Assembly: GCF_020342455.1 (NCBI RefSeq) | Contig: NZ_CP080506.1 | Span: forward strand, 1,121,618-1,185,617 | Direction: 5' to 3' | Source of the DNA: Profftia sp020342455 | GTDB taxonomy: Bacteria; Pseudomonadota; Gammaproteobacteria; Enterobacterales; Enterobacteriaceae | Length of the DNA stretch: 64,000 nucleotides | Shown: piece by piece, positions 20,688 to 30,414 of the stretch | Layout of the letters: each line of letters opens with the position of its first letter | How positions within the stretch are numbered: position 1 is the stretch's first letter | Translations under genes and position numbers: made by a program | The notes under the pieces: model-generated | Seen by the model: only the letters and a program-made list of their open reading frames with translations | Database searches by the model: none | Told to the model about the DNA's origin: nothing

Positions 20688-20738
20688 AAATATTAGGATT
20701 ATATCCTGATAATTAAGTAGGATATAATCCTAATATTT
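20688..20738. repeat. Perfect 20-bp inverted repeat, 11-nt loop
   Basis: AAATATTAGGATTATATCCT and its exact reverse complement flank GATAATTAAGT. It is among the longest perfect hairpins in the window and contains G/C pairs, so it is not a simple A/T run. It lies between divergent genes, more than 1.2 kb from either, so it is not the terminator of a surviving gene. Confidence 0.65.
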
Positions 20739-21761
20739 ATTCAAATAATAAAGTATTTTTTAATTAAAAGTTTTAATTAAATAATTTTAATAAATTATAG
20801 TAATTTAGATAAATTATCTTCGATAAGATATCTTATTAGTATTTAATTATTAAATTAAATTATGGTTACTAAAAGTTTATTAAAACTATAAATGTAAGAT
20901 TTTGTATTATTCCTTTCTCGTATAATATACCTACATCATATAATATAAATAACTAATTTTAATCTTTATTAGATTAATATATACCTTGTGATAAGTTTAT
21001 TCTGAATATTATATTTAAAGATTATCGTATAATTTTGCTTATTGATTACTGGGATAATAATAGTTAGGATACAATATTACTAAAGTTTTATTATCTTATA
21101 GATAATCGATAATACATTAAAATTTAACACTATAGCTATAAATAATAAGTTTAATTCTAATTATATAAAGTTTTTAAAATACTAAATGTATCAGGTTAAT
21201 TTTAATACAATACATTTTAAATATAAATAACTAACTCATGATCTTTATATAATTAAAACATACTAAGAATACATTTTTAAGGGCATGAATAATATTCAAG
21301 TAAAAAATAATATTATACTCTTTAGTTATAAAACCTTCAAAAATATACTCATATTACTAGATAATATTTATTACTATATAATTATACATAAATTAAAAGC
21401 ATTTAGTAGTATACTATAATATTTTTATATAAAATATAAGTTTTGACGATACCTTGTATATTACAACTGATTACTGATAGTAGTAATACTATTTGATTCC
21501 AATTTATTTTTCTTAGAAATCAATATTTTGCTATTATTGAAATTTTGGGTATTTGATTGAGAATGTTAGTTACAATACTTTTTCTAAAGTGTAACTTTTA
21601 TATTAATAAAAACTCATACTACTTTATGCTCTACCTTATAATATCTTAATGATACTTTTTATCTGTTATTCTATAAAGATATACGATATCATTATTAATG
21701 GAGTTATACACTTACAAATATAGATTAACTGTATACACTGACTAAATAAAAGCTAATTATC

Positions 21762-21772
21762 TCACCTCCTTA
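21762..21772 (-). promoter_or_regulatory. Orphan perfect Shine-Dalgarno core (or end-of-16S relic)
   Basis: TCACCTCCTTA is identical to the last 11 nt of E. coli 16S rRNA. On the minus strand it reads TAAGGAGGTGA, a perfect ribosome-binding core. No open frame of any length follows it on the minus strand, and the sequence just before it on the plus strand does not resemble 16S helix 45. It may mark a lost gene. Confidence 0.35.
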
Positions 21773-21948
21773 ACTGTATAAAGTTTTCTATATTTTAGTA
21801 AATAAAAGATTAATCCAATTAATATTATATAATTACCAATAATTAAAATATTAACTCTAATTTTAGAGATATTCTAAAAAAAGAAATATTTAAAAATATT
21901 ATTATCAATATATATAACCTAATATTATATTTTAGGATACTACATAAA

Positions 21949-23052
21949 ATGTATAAAAAAAAGAATAATTATGATGTACCACGTATTACTTTTGAGGTTT
22001 TATTTATATCACTTATGATGCTTGCATGCTTTTGGGTAATTAAGCCATTTCTTTTTGGATTTACATGGGCAAGTATGATAGTTATTTCAACTTGGCCCGT
22101 GCTTATAAAGTTACAGAATATATTTTGGGGTAAACGTTGGATAGCTGTATTACTTATGACACTTCTACTTCTTATGCTTTTTATTATCCCAGTATCTTTA
22201 ATTATTGGTAGTTTAATCGACAATAGTGGTCTTATTTTAATTTGGGCATCATCAGCTAAAAACTGGTCAATTCCTGAACTTTTATGGCTCAAAAGTATTC
22301 CTATTATTGGTTATAAGCTATACAATAGTTGGCATTTAACATTAACTGGTGGGGGTAGTATAATTATTACTAAAATTCAACCATATATTGGCCGGACTAT
22401 TACTTGGTTTGTGGCGCAAGCTGCTCATCTAGGCTCTTTTGTACTGCATTGTGCGCTAATGCTATTATTTAGTGCCTTATTACACAGCCATGGTGAAAGT
22501 ATAGCCTTAGGAATACGCCAATTTGCAATCCGTTTAGGATCTGAGCGTGGAGAGGCTGCCGTAATGTTAGCAGCTCAAGCGATTCGCGCCGTTGCACTAT
22601 GCGTGGTAGTAACTGCTCTAGTACAATCAATTTTGGGAGGACTTGGTCTAGCTATTAGTGGTGTTAGATACTCAATGCTACTAACATTATTAATGTTTAT
22701 CTGTTGTCTTGCGCAGCTTGGACCATTATTAATTCTAATCCCAGCAATTATCTGGCTTTACTGGATTGGCGATAATACTCACGGTACTATTTTAGTAGTA
22801 TGGAGTTGCATAGTTAGTATATTAGATAATTTCTTACGTCCAGCACTGATATCTATGGGCGCAAATTTACCAATGGTTTTGATAGTATCTGGAGTTATTG
22901 GTGGTCTACTAGCTTTTGGTATGATAGGACTATTTATAGGTCCAGTAGTACTGGCTGTTACCTATCTATTAGTATCATCATGGATTCATGAAAATCCCAT
23001 ACCATTTCAACAAAATAAACAAATTACTCAAAAAAAATATGATAAAATATAA
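21949..23052 (+). CDS. ydiK: AI-2E family inner-membrane transporter YdiK
   Basis: YdiK is a polytopic membrane protein of the AI-2E/UPF0118 transporter family; its substrate is unknown. The product has 367 residues with about eight hydrophobic segments, an N-terminal pair (residues 15-35 and 38-50), one near 62-85 and a C-terminal bundle from about 205 to 345. Strongly conserved stretches are HCALMLLFSALL, AAQAIRAVALCVVVTALVQS, IPAIIWLYWIGD and GGLLAFGMIGLFIGPVVLAV. The ATG was chosen because MYKKKNNYDVPRITFEVLF aligns with the E. coli start. Retention in so reduced a genome suggests a transport role for the host-symbiont interface, which is inference. Confidence 0.9.
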   Translation: MYKKKNNYDVPRITFEVLFISLMMLACFWVIKPFLFGFTWASMIVISTWPVLIKLQNIFWGKRWIAVLLMTLLLLMLFIIPVSLIIGSLIDNSGLILIWASSAKNWSIPELLWLKSIPIIGYKLYNSWHLTLTGGGSIIITKIQPYIGRTITWFVAQAAHLGSFVLHCALMLLFSALLHSHGESIALGIRQFAIRLGSERGEAAVMLAAQAIRAVALCVVVTALVQSILGGLGLAISGVRYSMLLTLLMFICCLAQLGPLLILIPAIIWLYWIGDNTHGTILVVWSCIVSILDNFLRPALISMGANLPMVLIVSGVIGGLLAFGMIGLFIGPVVLAVTYLLVSSWIHENPIPFQQNKQITQKKYDKI

Positions 23053-23620
23053 TTATATGATTCTCTCATATAGAGATATTTAATTAATTTAATATATATT
23101 TTACTAAATCTAAAATAATAACATTCAGTAGTGACTAAATACTAATTGCACTATATTCAGTATATAAATATAATAAGAATATTTAATCACCTAATGTTAT
23201 TTTAACAAACATATCATAACGTTATAAATAATAAATATTTTTACAAAGTAATATATTAGAATAATAAATATTTTAATATATAATAATTTTATTTATTAAT
23301 AAAAATTCAATATAATTAGTAAATAAATAAAAATATTGCTTTAAATATATAATTAAGTAATATTTAAAGCAATAAAATATTAAAATAATATAAGATTATT
23401 GGTTATTTTGTTTAATAAAATATGTAATATCAAGATTACCTTATAAATCACTTCCTATAAAGGAACTGAATTAAATTTTATTATTAAACAATATTATAAA
23501 ATATATAATTAGTGAATTCAAAACTAAGTAAAACATTATAGACTTCTTTAGGATACTTTGTATGGCTACACTAATTAATAATTGTGTAATATCCAATCAA
23601 AATACAATTTGGAATAAAAA
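23053..23620. other. Spacer between ydiK and erpA
   Basis: 568 bp, A+T rich, no gene. It carries the 15-bp inverted repeat at 23334-23374, about 280 nt beyond ydiK, which may be the end of a ydiK transcript. Confidence 0.45.
23334..23374. repeat. Perfect 15-bp inverted repeat, 11-nt loop
   Basis: TATTGCTTTAAATAT and its exact complement flank ATAATTAAGTA. The loop shares the 10-mer ATAATTAAGT with the loop of the 20688-20738 repeat. A short A/T-rich run follows. Confidence 0.55.
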
Positions 23621-23965
23621 ATGAATGAAGATTTAAAGTTGCCGTTAGAATTTACTCAAGCTGCAGCATGTAAATTAAAAATGCTGCTTGCAGAAGAGTC
23701 AAATCCTAATCTAAAGCTAAGAGTTTATATTAATGGTGGTGGATGTAGCGGTTTTGAGTACGGTTTTATCTTAGATGATCAGATAAATGCAGAAGATCTA
23801 ATTTTAGATAAAGACGGTGTTATGTTAGTTGTTGATCCAATTAGCATGCAATATCTAGTTAACGGATCTATTGATTATATAGAAAACTTGCAAGGTTCTC
23901 GCTTTATTGTTAACAATCCAAATGCTAAAATAATATGCGGATGTGGATTATCATTTAGTATATAA
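23621..23965 (+). CDS. erpA: Iron-sulfur cluster insertion protein ErpA
   Basis: ErpA is an A-type carrier that hands Fe-S clusters to apo-proteins, including the isoprenoid enzymes IspG/IspH in E. coli. The product has 114 residues. The three cluster-ligand cysteines are present at Cys42 (NGGGCSGFEYGF), Cys106 and Cys108 (CGCGLSFSI). LPLEFTQAAACKLKMLLAEE and NPNLKLRVYINGG match ErpA better than IscA or SufA. One difference from E. coli is Leu for Ser in the CGCG-S-SFSI tail. It is a single gene here, working with GrxD encoded at 34.2 kb. Confidence 0.93.
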   Translation: MNEDLKLPLEFTQAAACKLKMLLAEESNPNLKLRVYINGGGCSGFEYGFILDDQINAEDLILDKDGVMLVVDPISMQYLVNGSIDYIENLQGSRFIVNNPNAKIICGCGLSFSI

Positions 23966-25356
23966 GATTAATTTTTATAATAACTAACTCTTTATGAAGA
24001 ACAGTAAAAATAAGACTTATTAAATTTTAATTTACTATTTCTATAGTATATTATAGCTAATAAGCTAAAATCATTTATTGTAATAATGAGTGACTTTTAA
24101 ATAAAATTAATAAATTATTAGATTCAATAAGATGGTAGTAATTATTATTAACTACAATATTAACTGTAATAAATAATATACTCTCTTTATAAGAGATAAT
24201 ATTAAATCTATTTTTTACTAAAAATCTTAAATATAATGAATTAAGTTATAGCTAATTGTAATAGCTATATTTGATAGTATACTATTAAAATATCTATTAG
24301 TAAATAAGTAAAAGATACCTAACTTATTAAGTTTTTATAATATATTTTTAATTTCAGTAATAATTTTAAATAATATATATGCATCTTAAGTCTGAATTAA
24401 ATTCATATTAAGTATCTTGAATAAGTAATTGTATTTATGTTATTTTTTAAATGATATTCTAATTATAAAAACAATAATCTATTATATATTATATCTTTAT
24501 TACTTAGAATAAAGTGAGTGTTGTAAAAGTATTTCAATAAGGTATTAAGTAATATTTTAAGATATACCATGATTTTTATCTCATAAATATAAACATTAGG
24601 TAATCTATCTTATTAAAAATCAAATAATTAACTCTTTCATATAGCTCTATAATATAAAATATAATGTATTACATACTATAAAATAGGATTATTATACTGA
24701 TATAATCAGTATACGTACTATATATGAAACATATAAACTGATAATACTATTTTATAAACACTATAATTCTTTCATACATTGGATTCAATATTATTAATAC
24801 TCTAATTGATACGATAGAACATTTAATATAATAATTGTATGTTATTCTAGATGAGATAGTCCCATGTAGAATACTAAAATAACTTAAAAATTATGCTAAA
24901 AAATGGAATCATATAAAATAATAATTGATATACAAGATAAAAACTTTTTATATTATTAATAATAGTGTAATCCTGTATTATGTTTATAAACAGACATAAA
25001 GTTTAATAAGATATCTAAAATATAATACAAATAAAATTTTTATTAACTTCATTGTGTTAACTAAATAAGATATAGAGGATTCAGTTTCTTAATGAGTAAT
25101 AAATTATATTATGATATTTTACGATAAATGGAGTAATATAAATATATTGATTATTATCTACAAAAGAAACATTTATATTATAACATGAACAATATTAGCT
25201 TTTATATGTCAAGATCACGTTGATTAGAAGCATAATTACTAATGTTTATTTTATACTTTATATAAAGTAATATAATATTAAAATAAATAATAAATTATAA
25301 ATATACAATTAAACTTTAAATATATTAATAAATGTAAGTTAATTACTCTATATTAA
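23966..25356. other. Desert between erpA and the ybeZ relic
   Basis: 1.4 kb, very A+T rich. Hairpins TATAGCTA/TAGCTATA (24247-24269) and TATACTGAT/ATCAGTATA (24693-24713, 9 bp) are visible. miaB-ybeZ would be expected upstream of ybeY in E. coli but I recognise no miaB codons. Confidence 0.4.
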
Positions 25357-25470
25357 TACAGAAAAAATTATCATGATTTATATTTAACTAAAGAAAGAAT
25401 TATAAAGTACCAACACCCTCTTAGTTATACAGCCTTAACTTACACACTTACGCCTAATACCATTATTTCA
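25357..25470 (+). pseudogene. ybeZ: Possible remnant of the 3' end of ybeZ (PhoH-like ATPase)
   Basis: In E. coli ybeZ ends directly at ybeY. Here, about 110-140 nt before ybeY, a short open stretch reads KERIIKYQHPLSYTALTY, resembling the conserved ybeZ segment SEDVVRHPVVARIVNAY, at about the right distance from ybeY. The codons around ACACCCT are unusually G+C rich for this DNA. The rest of the gene is not recognisable. Judged by eye only. Confidence 0.3.
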
Positions 25471-25538
25471 TGATATATAAATATATTATACTAAGAACGT
25501 ATTTACTCAACCTAACTTATTTAATAAATATTTAAAAT

Positions 25539-25988
25539 ATGCATCATCTAATACTAGATCTACAAATAGCCTGTAAAAATATTGAGGGTATTCCCAATAA
25601 AGATAATTTTTATCATTGGTTAAATATAGCTTTACGGCAGTATAAAAAAAATACAGAGATTACTATTCGCCTAATTGATGATACTGAAAGTTATAAACTA
25701 AATATGACTTATCGTGGTCAACATAAACCTACAAATGTTTTATCTTTTCCATTTGAATCACCTTTAGGTATGAATATTCCTTTATTAGGTGATATTATCA
25801 TCTGTCGCCAAATAGTTGAAAGAGAATCTAAAGAGCAAAATATATCACTGATATCACATTGGGCGCATATGGTTATCCACGGCAGTTTACATCTACTAGG
25901 GTATAATCATATTTTTGATAACGAAGCAGAAGAAATGGAAGCTTTAGAAACGGAAATAATGCAAGAACTAGGATATATTAATATTTAA
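25539..25988 (+). CDS. ybeY: Endoribonuclease YbeY (rRNA maturation, 16S 3' end)
   Basis: YbeY is a zinc-dependent protein needed for 16S rRNA 3'-end processing and 70S quality control. The product has 149 residues (E. coli 155). The metal-binding motif H-G-x-L-H-L-x-G-Y-x-H is present as HGSLHLLGYNH (residues about 115-125), followed by EAEEMEALETEIMQELGY. TYRGQHKPTNVLSFPFE and LLGDIIICRQIVE are also conserved. It starts the ybeY-corC-lnt operon; in E. coli ybeZ lies just upstream and is lost here. Confidence 0.95.
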   Translation: MHHLILDLQIACKNIEGIPNKDNFYHWLNIALRQYKKNTEITIRLIDDTESYKLNMTYRGQHKPTNVLSFPFESPLGMNIPLLGDIIICRQIVERESKEQNISLISHWAHMVIHGSLHLLGYNHIFDNEAEEMEALETEIMQELGYINI

Positions 25989-26090
25989 AAACTAAAGAAT
26001 AATTAAATTCAATTTTGATACCCTTTAATAAAATACACTATCATCTTTTATTGATTTAAAACTTATTCCAGGTAACCACAGATTAATACT

Positions 26091-26978
26091 ATGAGCGACG
26101 CACATTCGCTAGACGCAGATAACCATAGTCCAAAAAAAAGCTTTTTTTCTTTGATTTTCAACCTACTATTTCATGGAGAACCTAAAAATCGTAAAGATTT
26201 AGTTGAGCTGATTCGTGACTCTGAGCAAAATGAATTAATAGATCTAGATACCCGTGATATGTTGGAAGGGGTAATGGATATTACTGAGCAGAGAGTACGC
26301 GATATAATGATTCCACGAAGCCAAATGATTACTTTAAGATGTAATCAAACCATAGAAGAATGTTTAGATATTATTGTTGATTCTGCACATTCTCGGTTCC
26401 CTGTAATTAGCGAAGATAAAGATCATATTGAAGGAATTTTACTAGCAAAAGATCTACTGCAGTTTATGCATAATGATTCTAAACCTTTTAATATTGATAC
26501 AATATTACGTTCTGCTGTAATTGTCCCAGAAAGCAAACGTGTTGATCGTATGCTAAAAGAGTTCCGTTCACAACGTTATCATATGGCAATCGTTATTGAT
26601 GAGTTCGGTGGTGTTTCCGGATTAGTAACTATAGAAGATATTCTTGAACTTATCGTAGGTGAAATAGATGATGAGTATGATGAAATAGAGGATAGAGATA
26701 TACGTCAAATTAGTCGTAATGTGTATACAATACGTGCGCTCATCCAGATTAAAGATTTCAACTTGTCCTTTAGCACTACTTTTAGTGATGAAGAAGTAGA
26801 TACTTTAGGTGGTTTAATAATGCGATCTTTTGGACATTTACCTGTACGCGGAGATATCCTAAATATTGATGGGTATCAGTTTAAAGTAGCGATAGTAGAT
26901 AGCAGGCGTATTATACAGGTTCATGTAAAAATACCAGAAAAATCTCCTGAACCAATATTACACCTGGAAAATCTATAA
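26091..26978 (+). CDS. corC: CorC/YbeX, CBS-domain magnesium/cobalt efflux protein
   Basis: CorC (YbeX) is a cytosolic CBS-pair protein linked to Mg/Co homeostasis and, through its operon, to ribosome function. The product has 295 residues (E. coli 292). After an N-terminal region comes IMIPRSQMITL, then two CBS motifs (about residues 75-135 and 138-195, including HSRFPVISEDKDHIEGILLAKDLL and HMAIVIDEFGGVSGLVTIEDILE), an acidic linker EIDDEYDEIED and the CorC_HlyC domain (FSDEEVDTLGGLIMRSFGHLPVRGD). It lies 102 bp after ybeY and only 4 bp before lnt, indicating one transcript. Confidence 0.95.
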   Translation: MSDAHSLDADNHSPKKSFFSLIFNLLFHGEPKNRKDLVELIRDSEQNELIDLDTRDMLEGVMDITEQRVRDIMIPRSQMITLRCNQTIEECLDIIVDSAHSRFPVISEDKDHIEGILLAKDLLQFMHNDSKPFNIDTILRSAVIVPESKRVDRMLKEFRSQRYHMAIVIDEFGGVSGLVTIEDILELIVGEIDDEYDEIEDRDIRQISRNVYTIRALIQIKDFNLSFSTTFSDEEVDTLGGLIMRSFGHLPVRGDILNIDGYQFKVAIVDSRRIIQVHVKIPEKSPEPILHLENL

Positions 26979-26982
26979 TAAT

Positions 26983-28518
26983 ATGTCTTTATTTTTTTCA
27001 TATAATTGGTTATCAGCTCTACTAGCATTTATATTAGGTGCCACTGGAACGCTTTCTTTCTCTCCCTACGATTGTTGGCCAACGGCACTAATTTCTATGA
27101 TAGGTTTACTTGCTGTGCCTTTAAATTGTAAAACTAAAAAGACTATTATATTAGGTTTTTTATGGGGTATGGGATTATTTGGTACCGGAGTTAGCTGGAT
27201 TTATATAAGCATAAAACAATTTGGGGGTATGTCAACTCCTATAAATATATTACTAATAACCCTGCTAATCACTTATCTTTCATTTTATCCCATGCTATTT
27301 ACTGGATTACTTAACTATTTTTGGCCTACTGTTAATTTTTGGCGTTTAGTTGTTGCTGCTCCTACACTTTGGCAAATCACTGAACTCTTACGTAGTTATA
27401 TTTTAACTGGGTTCCCTTGGTTACAGTTTGGATATAGCCAAATCAACGGCCCACTAAAAGGACTAATACCTATTTTTGGTGTAAATATAATTACTTACTT
27501 ACTAATGACTATTAGCGGTTTATTAGTACTATCTATATCATCACGGACAGTAACACCTTCTATTTTAGCTATTATTTTATTAATTTTACCTTATCCATTG
27601 TGTAGTATTCAATTTTATCAGAGTCAACCTTGTAGGGTAGTTCGTGTAGCAATGGTTCAGGGTAATATTAAACAAACAATAAAATGGAATCCAAATTTAT
27701 TTATTGATACACTAAAAACTTATCTCGCAGAGTCTTATCCTTATCTTTATAAAGCTCAAATTATTATTTGGCCTGAGTTAACTATTACAGATACGGAGAA
27801 ACATCAAAACCAATCTCTCATTATGCTTGACCGCTTATTTTATTTACATCACAGTAGTCTTGTTACTGGTATTATTAATGATAATATATGCGAGAATAGT
27901 CAGTATAATATATGTTATTACAATAGTATTATTGTACTAGGAGATCAAAAACCTTATAAATATGCAGGCAGCAATCGATACAATAAGCATCATCTAGTAC
28001 CGTTTGGTGAGTTTGTACCAATCGAACGCTTTCTAAGGCCTCTCGCTCCTTTATTTAATTTACCTATGTCTTCTTTTACAAAAGGTAATTATATTCAGCC
28101 ACCACTCAGTGTACAAGGATATAAGATAACATCTATGATTTGTTATGAGATCTTACTAGGAGAACAGATACGAGCAAATTTTAGTCCTGATACTAACTTC
28201 TTACTCACTATATCTAATGATGCTTGGTTTGGTCACTCCATAGGTCCGTGGCAACACTTCCAAATGGCGCGTATTCGTGCATTAGAGCTTGGTCGCCCAT
28301 TATTATGTAGTACTAATAATGGTATTACGGCAGCAGTAGATGCCTCAGGTAACGTAATTGCTAAAATACCACAATTTAAACGGAAAGTCTTAGAGGTAAT
28401 GATTATGCCAACTATTGGAATTACTCCTTATGCTCGTTTTGGATCTATTCCATTATGGATTATAATCTTTACTATGTCTTATTTATCTATATATTTTAGA
28501 AATATACCATTAAAATAA
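26983..28518 (+). CDS. lnt: Apolipoprotein N-acyltransferase
   Basis: Lnt adds the third acyl chain to the N-terminal cysteine of lipoproteins in the inner membrane, a step before Lol-dependent sorting. The product has 511 residues (E. coli 512). Six or seven N-terminal membrane segments (to about residue 205) are followed by the nitrilase-like catalytic domain and a last membrane helix near 485-505. The catalytic triad is visible as Glu in IIWPELTITD, Lys in KHHLVPFGEF (region GEFVP) and Cys in MICYEILLGE. It starts 4 bp after corC; the ribosome-binding site must lie inside corC. No defects are seen. Confidence 0.97.
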   Translation: MSLFFSYNWLSALLAFILGATGTLSFSPYDCWPTALISMIGLLAVPLNCKTKKTIILGFLWGMGLFGTGVSWIYISIKQFGGMSTPINILLITLLITYLSFYPMLFTGLLNYFWPTVNFWRLVVAAPTLWQITELLRSYILTGFPWLQFGYSQINGPLKGLIPIFGVNIITYLLMTISGLLVLSISSRTVTPSILAIILLILPYPLCSIQFYQSQPCRVVRVAMVQGNIKQTIKWNPNLFIDTLKTYLAESYPYLYKAQIIIWPELTITDTEKHQNQSLIMLDRLFYLHHSSLVTGIINDNICENSQYNICYYNSIIVLGDQKPYKYAGSNRYNKHHLVPFGEFVPIERFLRPLAPLFNLPMSSFTKGNYIQPPLSVQGYKITSMICYEILLGEQIRANFSPDTNFLLTISNDAWFGHSIGPWQHFQMARIRALELGRPLLCSTNNGITAAVDASGNVIAKIPQFKRKVLEVMIMPTIGITPYARFGSIPLWIIIFTMSYLSIYFRNIPLK

Positions 28519-28559
28519 TTTGTTATATCTTAAGGTTAATATGAATGATTGTAGATAAT

Positions 28560-28595
28560 CAAGATAGTACTATGTACTAAATCTTGCATCTTTTT
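28560..28595 (+). terminator. Terminator-like hairpin after lnt
   Basis: CAAGAT-AGTAC, a 3-nt loop, then GTACT-(AA)-ATCTTG form an 11-bp stem with a 2-nt bulge, followed after CATC by five T. It lies 41 nt after the lnt stop and probably ends the ybeY-corC-lnt transcript. Confidence 0.5.
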
Positions 28596-29553
28596 AGTTC
28601 TTATAAACTACATAAATCTAGAGTAATATACAAGATATCATCTATAAATAAATTTATTATAATTTATAATTTCTAACCATAAGATATTCTATTAATATCA
28701 ATTTTATTACCATTTATTATAATCAATGGTAGATCTCAGAGTAACTATTGTAGTGAAATATTAATATAATAATTACCCCAAGAAATTTACTATTAATTTT
28801 AAGTATTTACCTTCTTATAATAGGATTAGATCCTTAATTTTTTTCTTATAATTAACTATATATTCAATGCATATTAAATTTATTTTCGAAAAAATTCTGA
28901 ATAAATTTTTTCTTACTAATTTTAATACTAGATAATCCACATTTATTTGTATTGCTAACTATTATAACTAGTAGTATTGATTCAATTTTATTATACTATA
29001 ATATTTTTTATCTAACATGTAATAAAACATGGAGAAGTAATAATATTAAGATCATAAATTCACTTTAGATTATATAATAAATAGAAGAAAATTTTAGATG
29101 TAAAAATAATACTTTCTACTCTATTTATAAATATAATAATATACTGTCAATTAATTTTTAATTTTTTATAAATAGAGTAAATAAATTTATATAAGAGTAA
29201 TTATAAAATTATTATCCCCATTTTCATTTATATCTATATACTTAAATCAATAAAAAAATTAAAATGATACAATCAAAATTACTATTTAGTGATATAATTA
29301 TACTGTATCTATGAACTAATATAAACTATAAGATATAATTTCAGTATTAACCAGTCATCTAAATACTATATAATAATTATTATATTATAAATTAATGTAA
29401 TTTTAAATGATACTTATAAAGTATAAATATAATTTATATAAATTAACGAAGTATTAATACATTACATCATAAATTACAATTATTTTAACTATATATTTTC
29501 TACTATACTATTAAATTATTATTATAGTGAGTTATTTAAGGATATAATATATC
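28596..29553. other. Desert between lnt and pdxY (convergent)
   Basis: 0.95 kb without a gene. A TACCATT/AATGGTA hairpin (28708-28731) is the only clear structure. Confidence 0.4.
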
Positions 29554-30414
29554 TTATATAGCTACCGCTGTAAAGTGATGCATAGGATTTACAATACGAT
29601 CTTGCATGGCTACAATTTGTAGTTCATAGGCCCCCATTGCTTTAGTAGTTAATATTACATCATATACTACCGAAGTCACATGTTCTAAAGAATTCTTTAA
29701 AGATTTACCTTTTAGCATATTTACTAATAACAAACCACTAGTTAAATCTCCAACTCCAACCGGTTGCCGCATACCAAAATCAACTAACGGACGGCTAATA
29801 TGCCACGCTTCATTAGCGGCTATCAACATCATTTCAAAAGAATCTTTATGATACCCAGCATTAGATAAATGCTTCACTAAGATTACTTTGTGACTATCAG
29901 TTATAATATTACGAGCAGAACATAAAACTTCCTCTACGTTATTAATTTTATTTCCAGTCAAGAATTCTAATTCAAGTAAGTTAGGCGCTATAATGTCACT
30001 ACTAACTATTGCATTATGAACAAAAAACTCTGCTACTCCCGGAGGAACAACACAACCTTTTTCTGGGTGACCCATAACAGGATCGCAAAAATACCAAGCA
30101 TTTGGATTGACATTTTTTACTGTGCGAACAATATCTAGAATATAATATCCTTGTTCTAATGAACCAATATATCCACTCAATACAGCATCACAATTTTTAA
30201 GTTGATTAATATTTAGAATACCCTGCACAATATCTATTAAATATTTACCTGGAATTACAGAACCAGTCCATTGACCATATTGAGTATGATTCGAGAATTG
30301 AACAGTATTTAGCGGCCAAACATTAACTCCCATACGACGCATGGGAAAAACTACAACACTATTTCCTGCATGACCAAAAACTACATGAGATTGAATAGAT
30401 AAAATATTTTTCAT
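29554..30414 (-). CDS. pdxY: Pyridoxal kinase PdxY
   Basis: PdxY phosphorylates pyridoxal to pyridoxal 5'-phosphate in the salvage pathway. The product has 286 residues (E. coli 287). It begins MKNILSIQSHVVFGHAGNSV, the ribokinase-family start of the PdxY/PdxK group. The ATP and substrate region VGVGDLTSGLLLVNML carries the catalytic Asp (GDLTSG). WYFCDPVMGHPEKGCVV and APNLLELEFLTG are also typical. If de novo B6 synthesis is absent elsewhere, the symbiont would depend on host pyridoxal; that cannot be judged here. In E. coli tyrS lies upstream of pdxY; it is not in this window. Confidence 0.95.
   Translation of the reverse strand: MKNILSIQSHVVFGHAGNSVVVFPMRRMGVNVWPLNTVQFSNHTQYGQWTGSVIPGKYLIDIVQGILNINQLKNCDAVLSGYIGSLEQGYYILDIVRTVKNVNPNAWYFCDPVMGHPEKGCVVPPGVAEFFVHNAIVSSDIIAPNLLELEFLTGNKINNVEEVLCSARNIITDSHKVILVKHLSNAGYHKDSFEMMLIAANEAWHISRPLVDFGMRQPVGVGDLTSGLLLVNMLKGKSLKNSLEHVTSVVYDVILTTKAMGAYELQIVAMQDRIVNPMHHFTAVAI

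Larger units (their letters stand above)
19405..21948. other. Gene desert between zwf and ydiK (divergent)
   Basis: 2.5 kb with no recognisable gene. It contains the 20-bp inverted repeat at 20688-20738, a CATACTA/TAGTATG hairpin at 20108-20124, an AGTTACA/TGTAACT dyad near 21569-21600, and the orphan 11-mer at 21762-21772. Confidence 0.5.

Noticed and set aside
21969..22292. Minus-strand frame inside ydiK
   Set aside because: Antisense shadow of ydiK.
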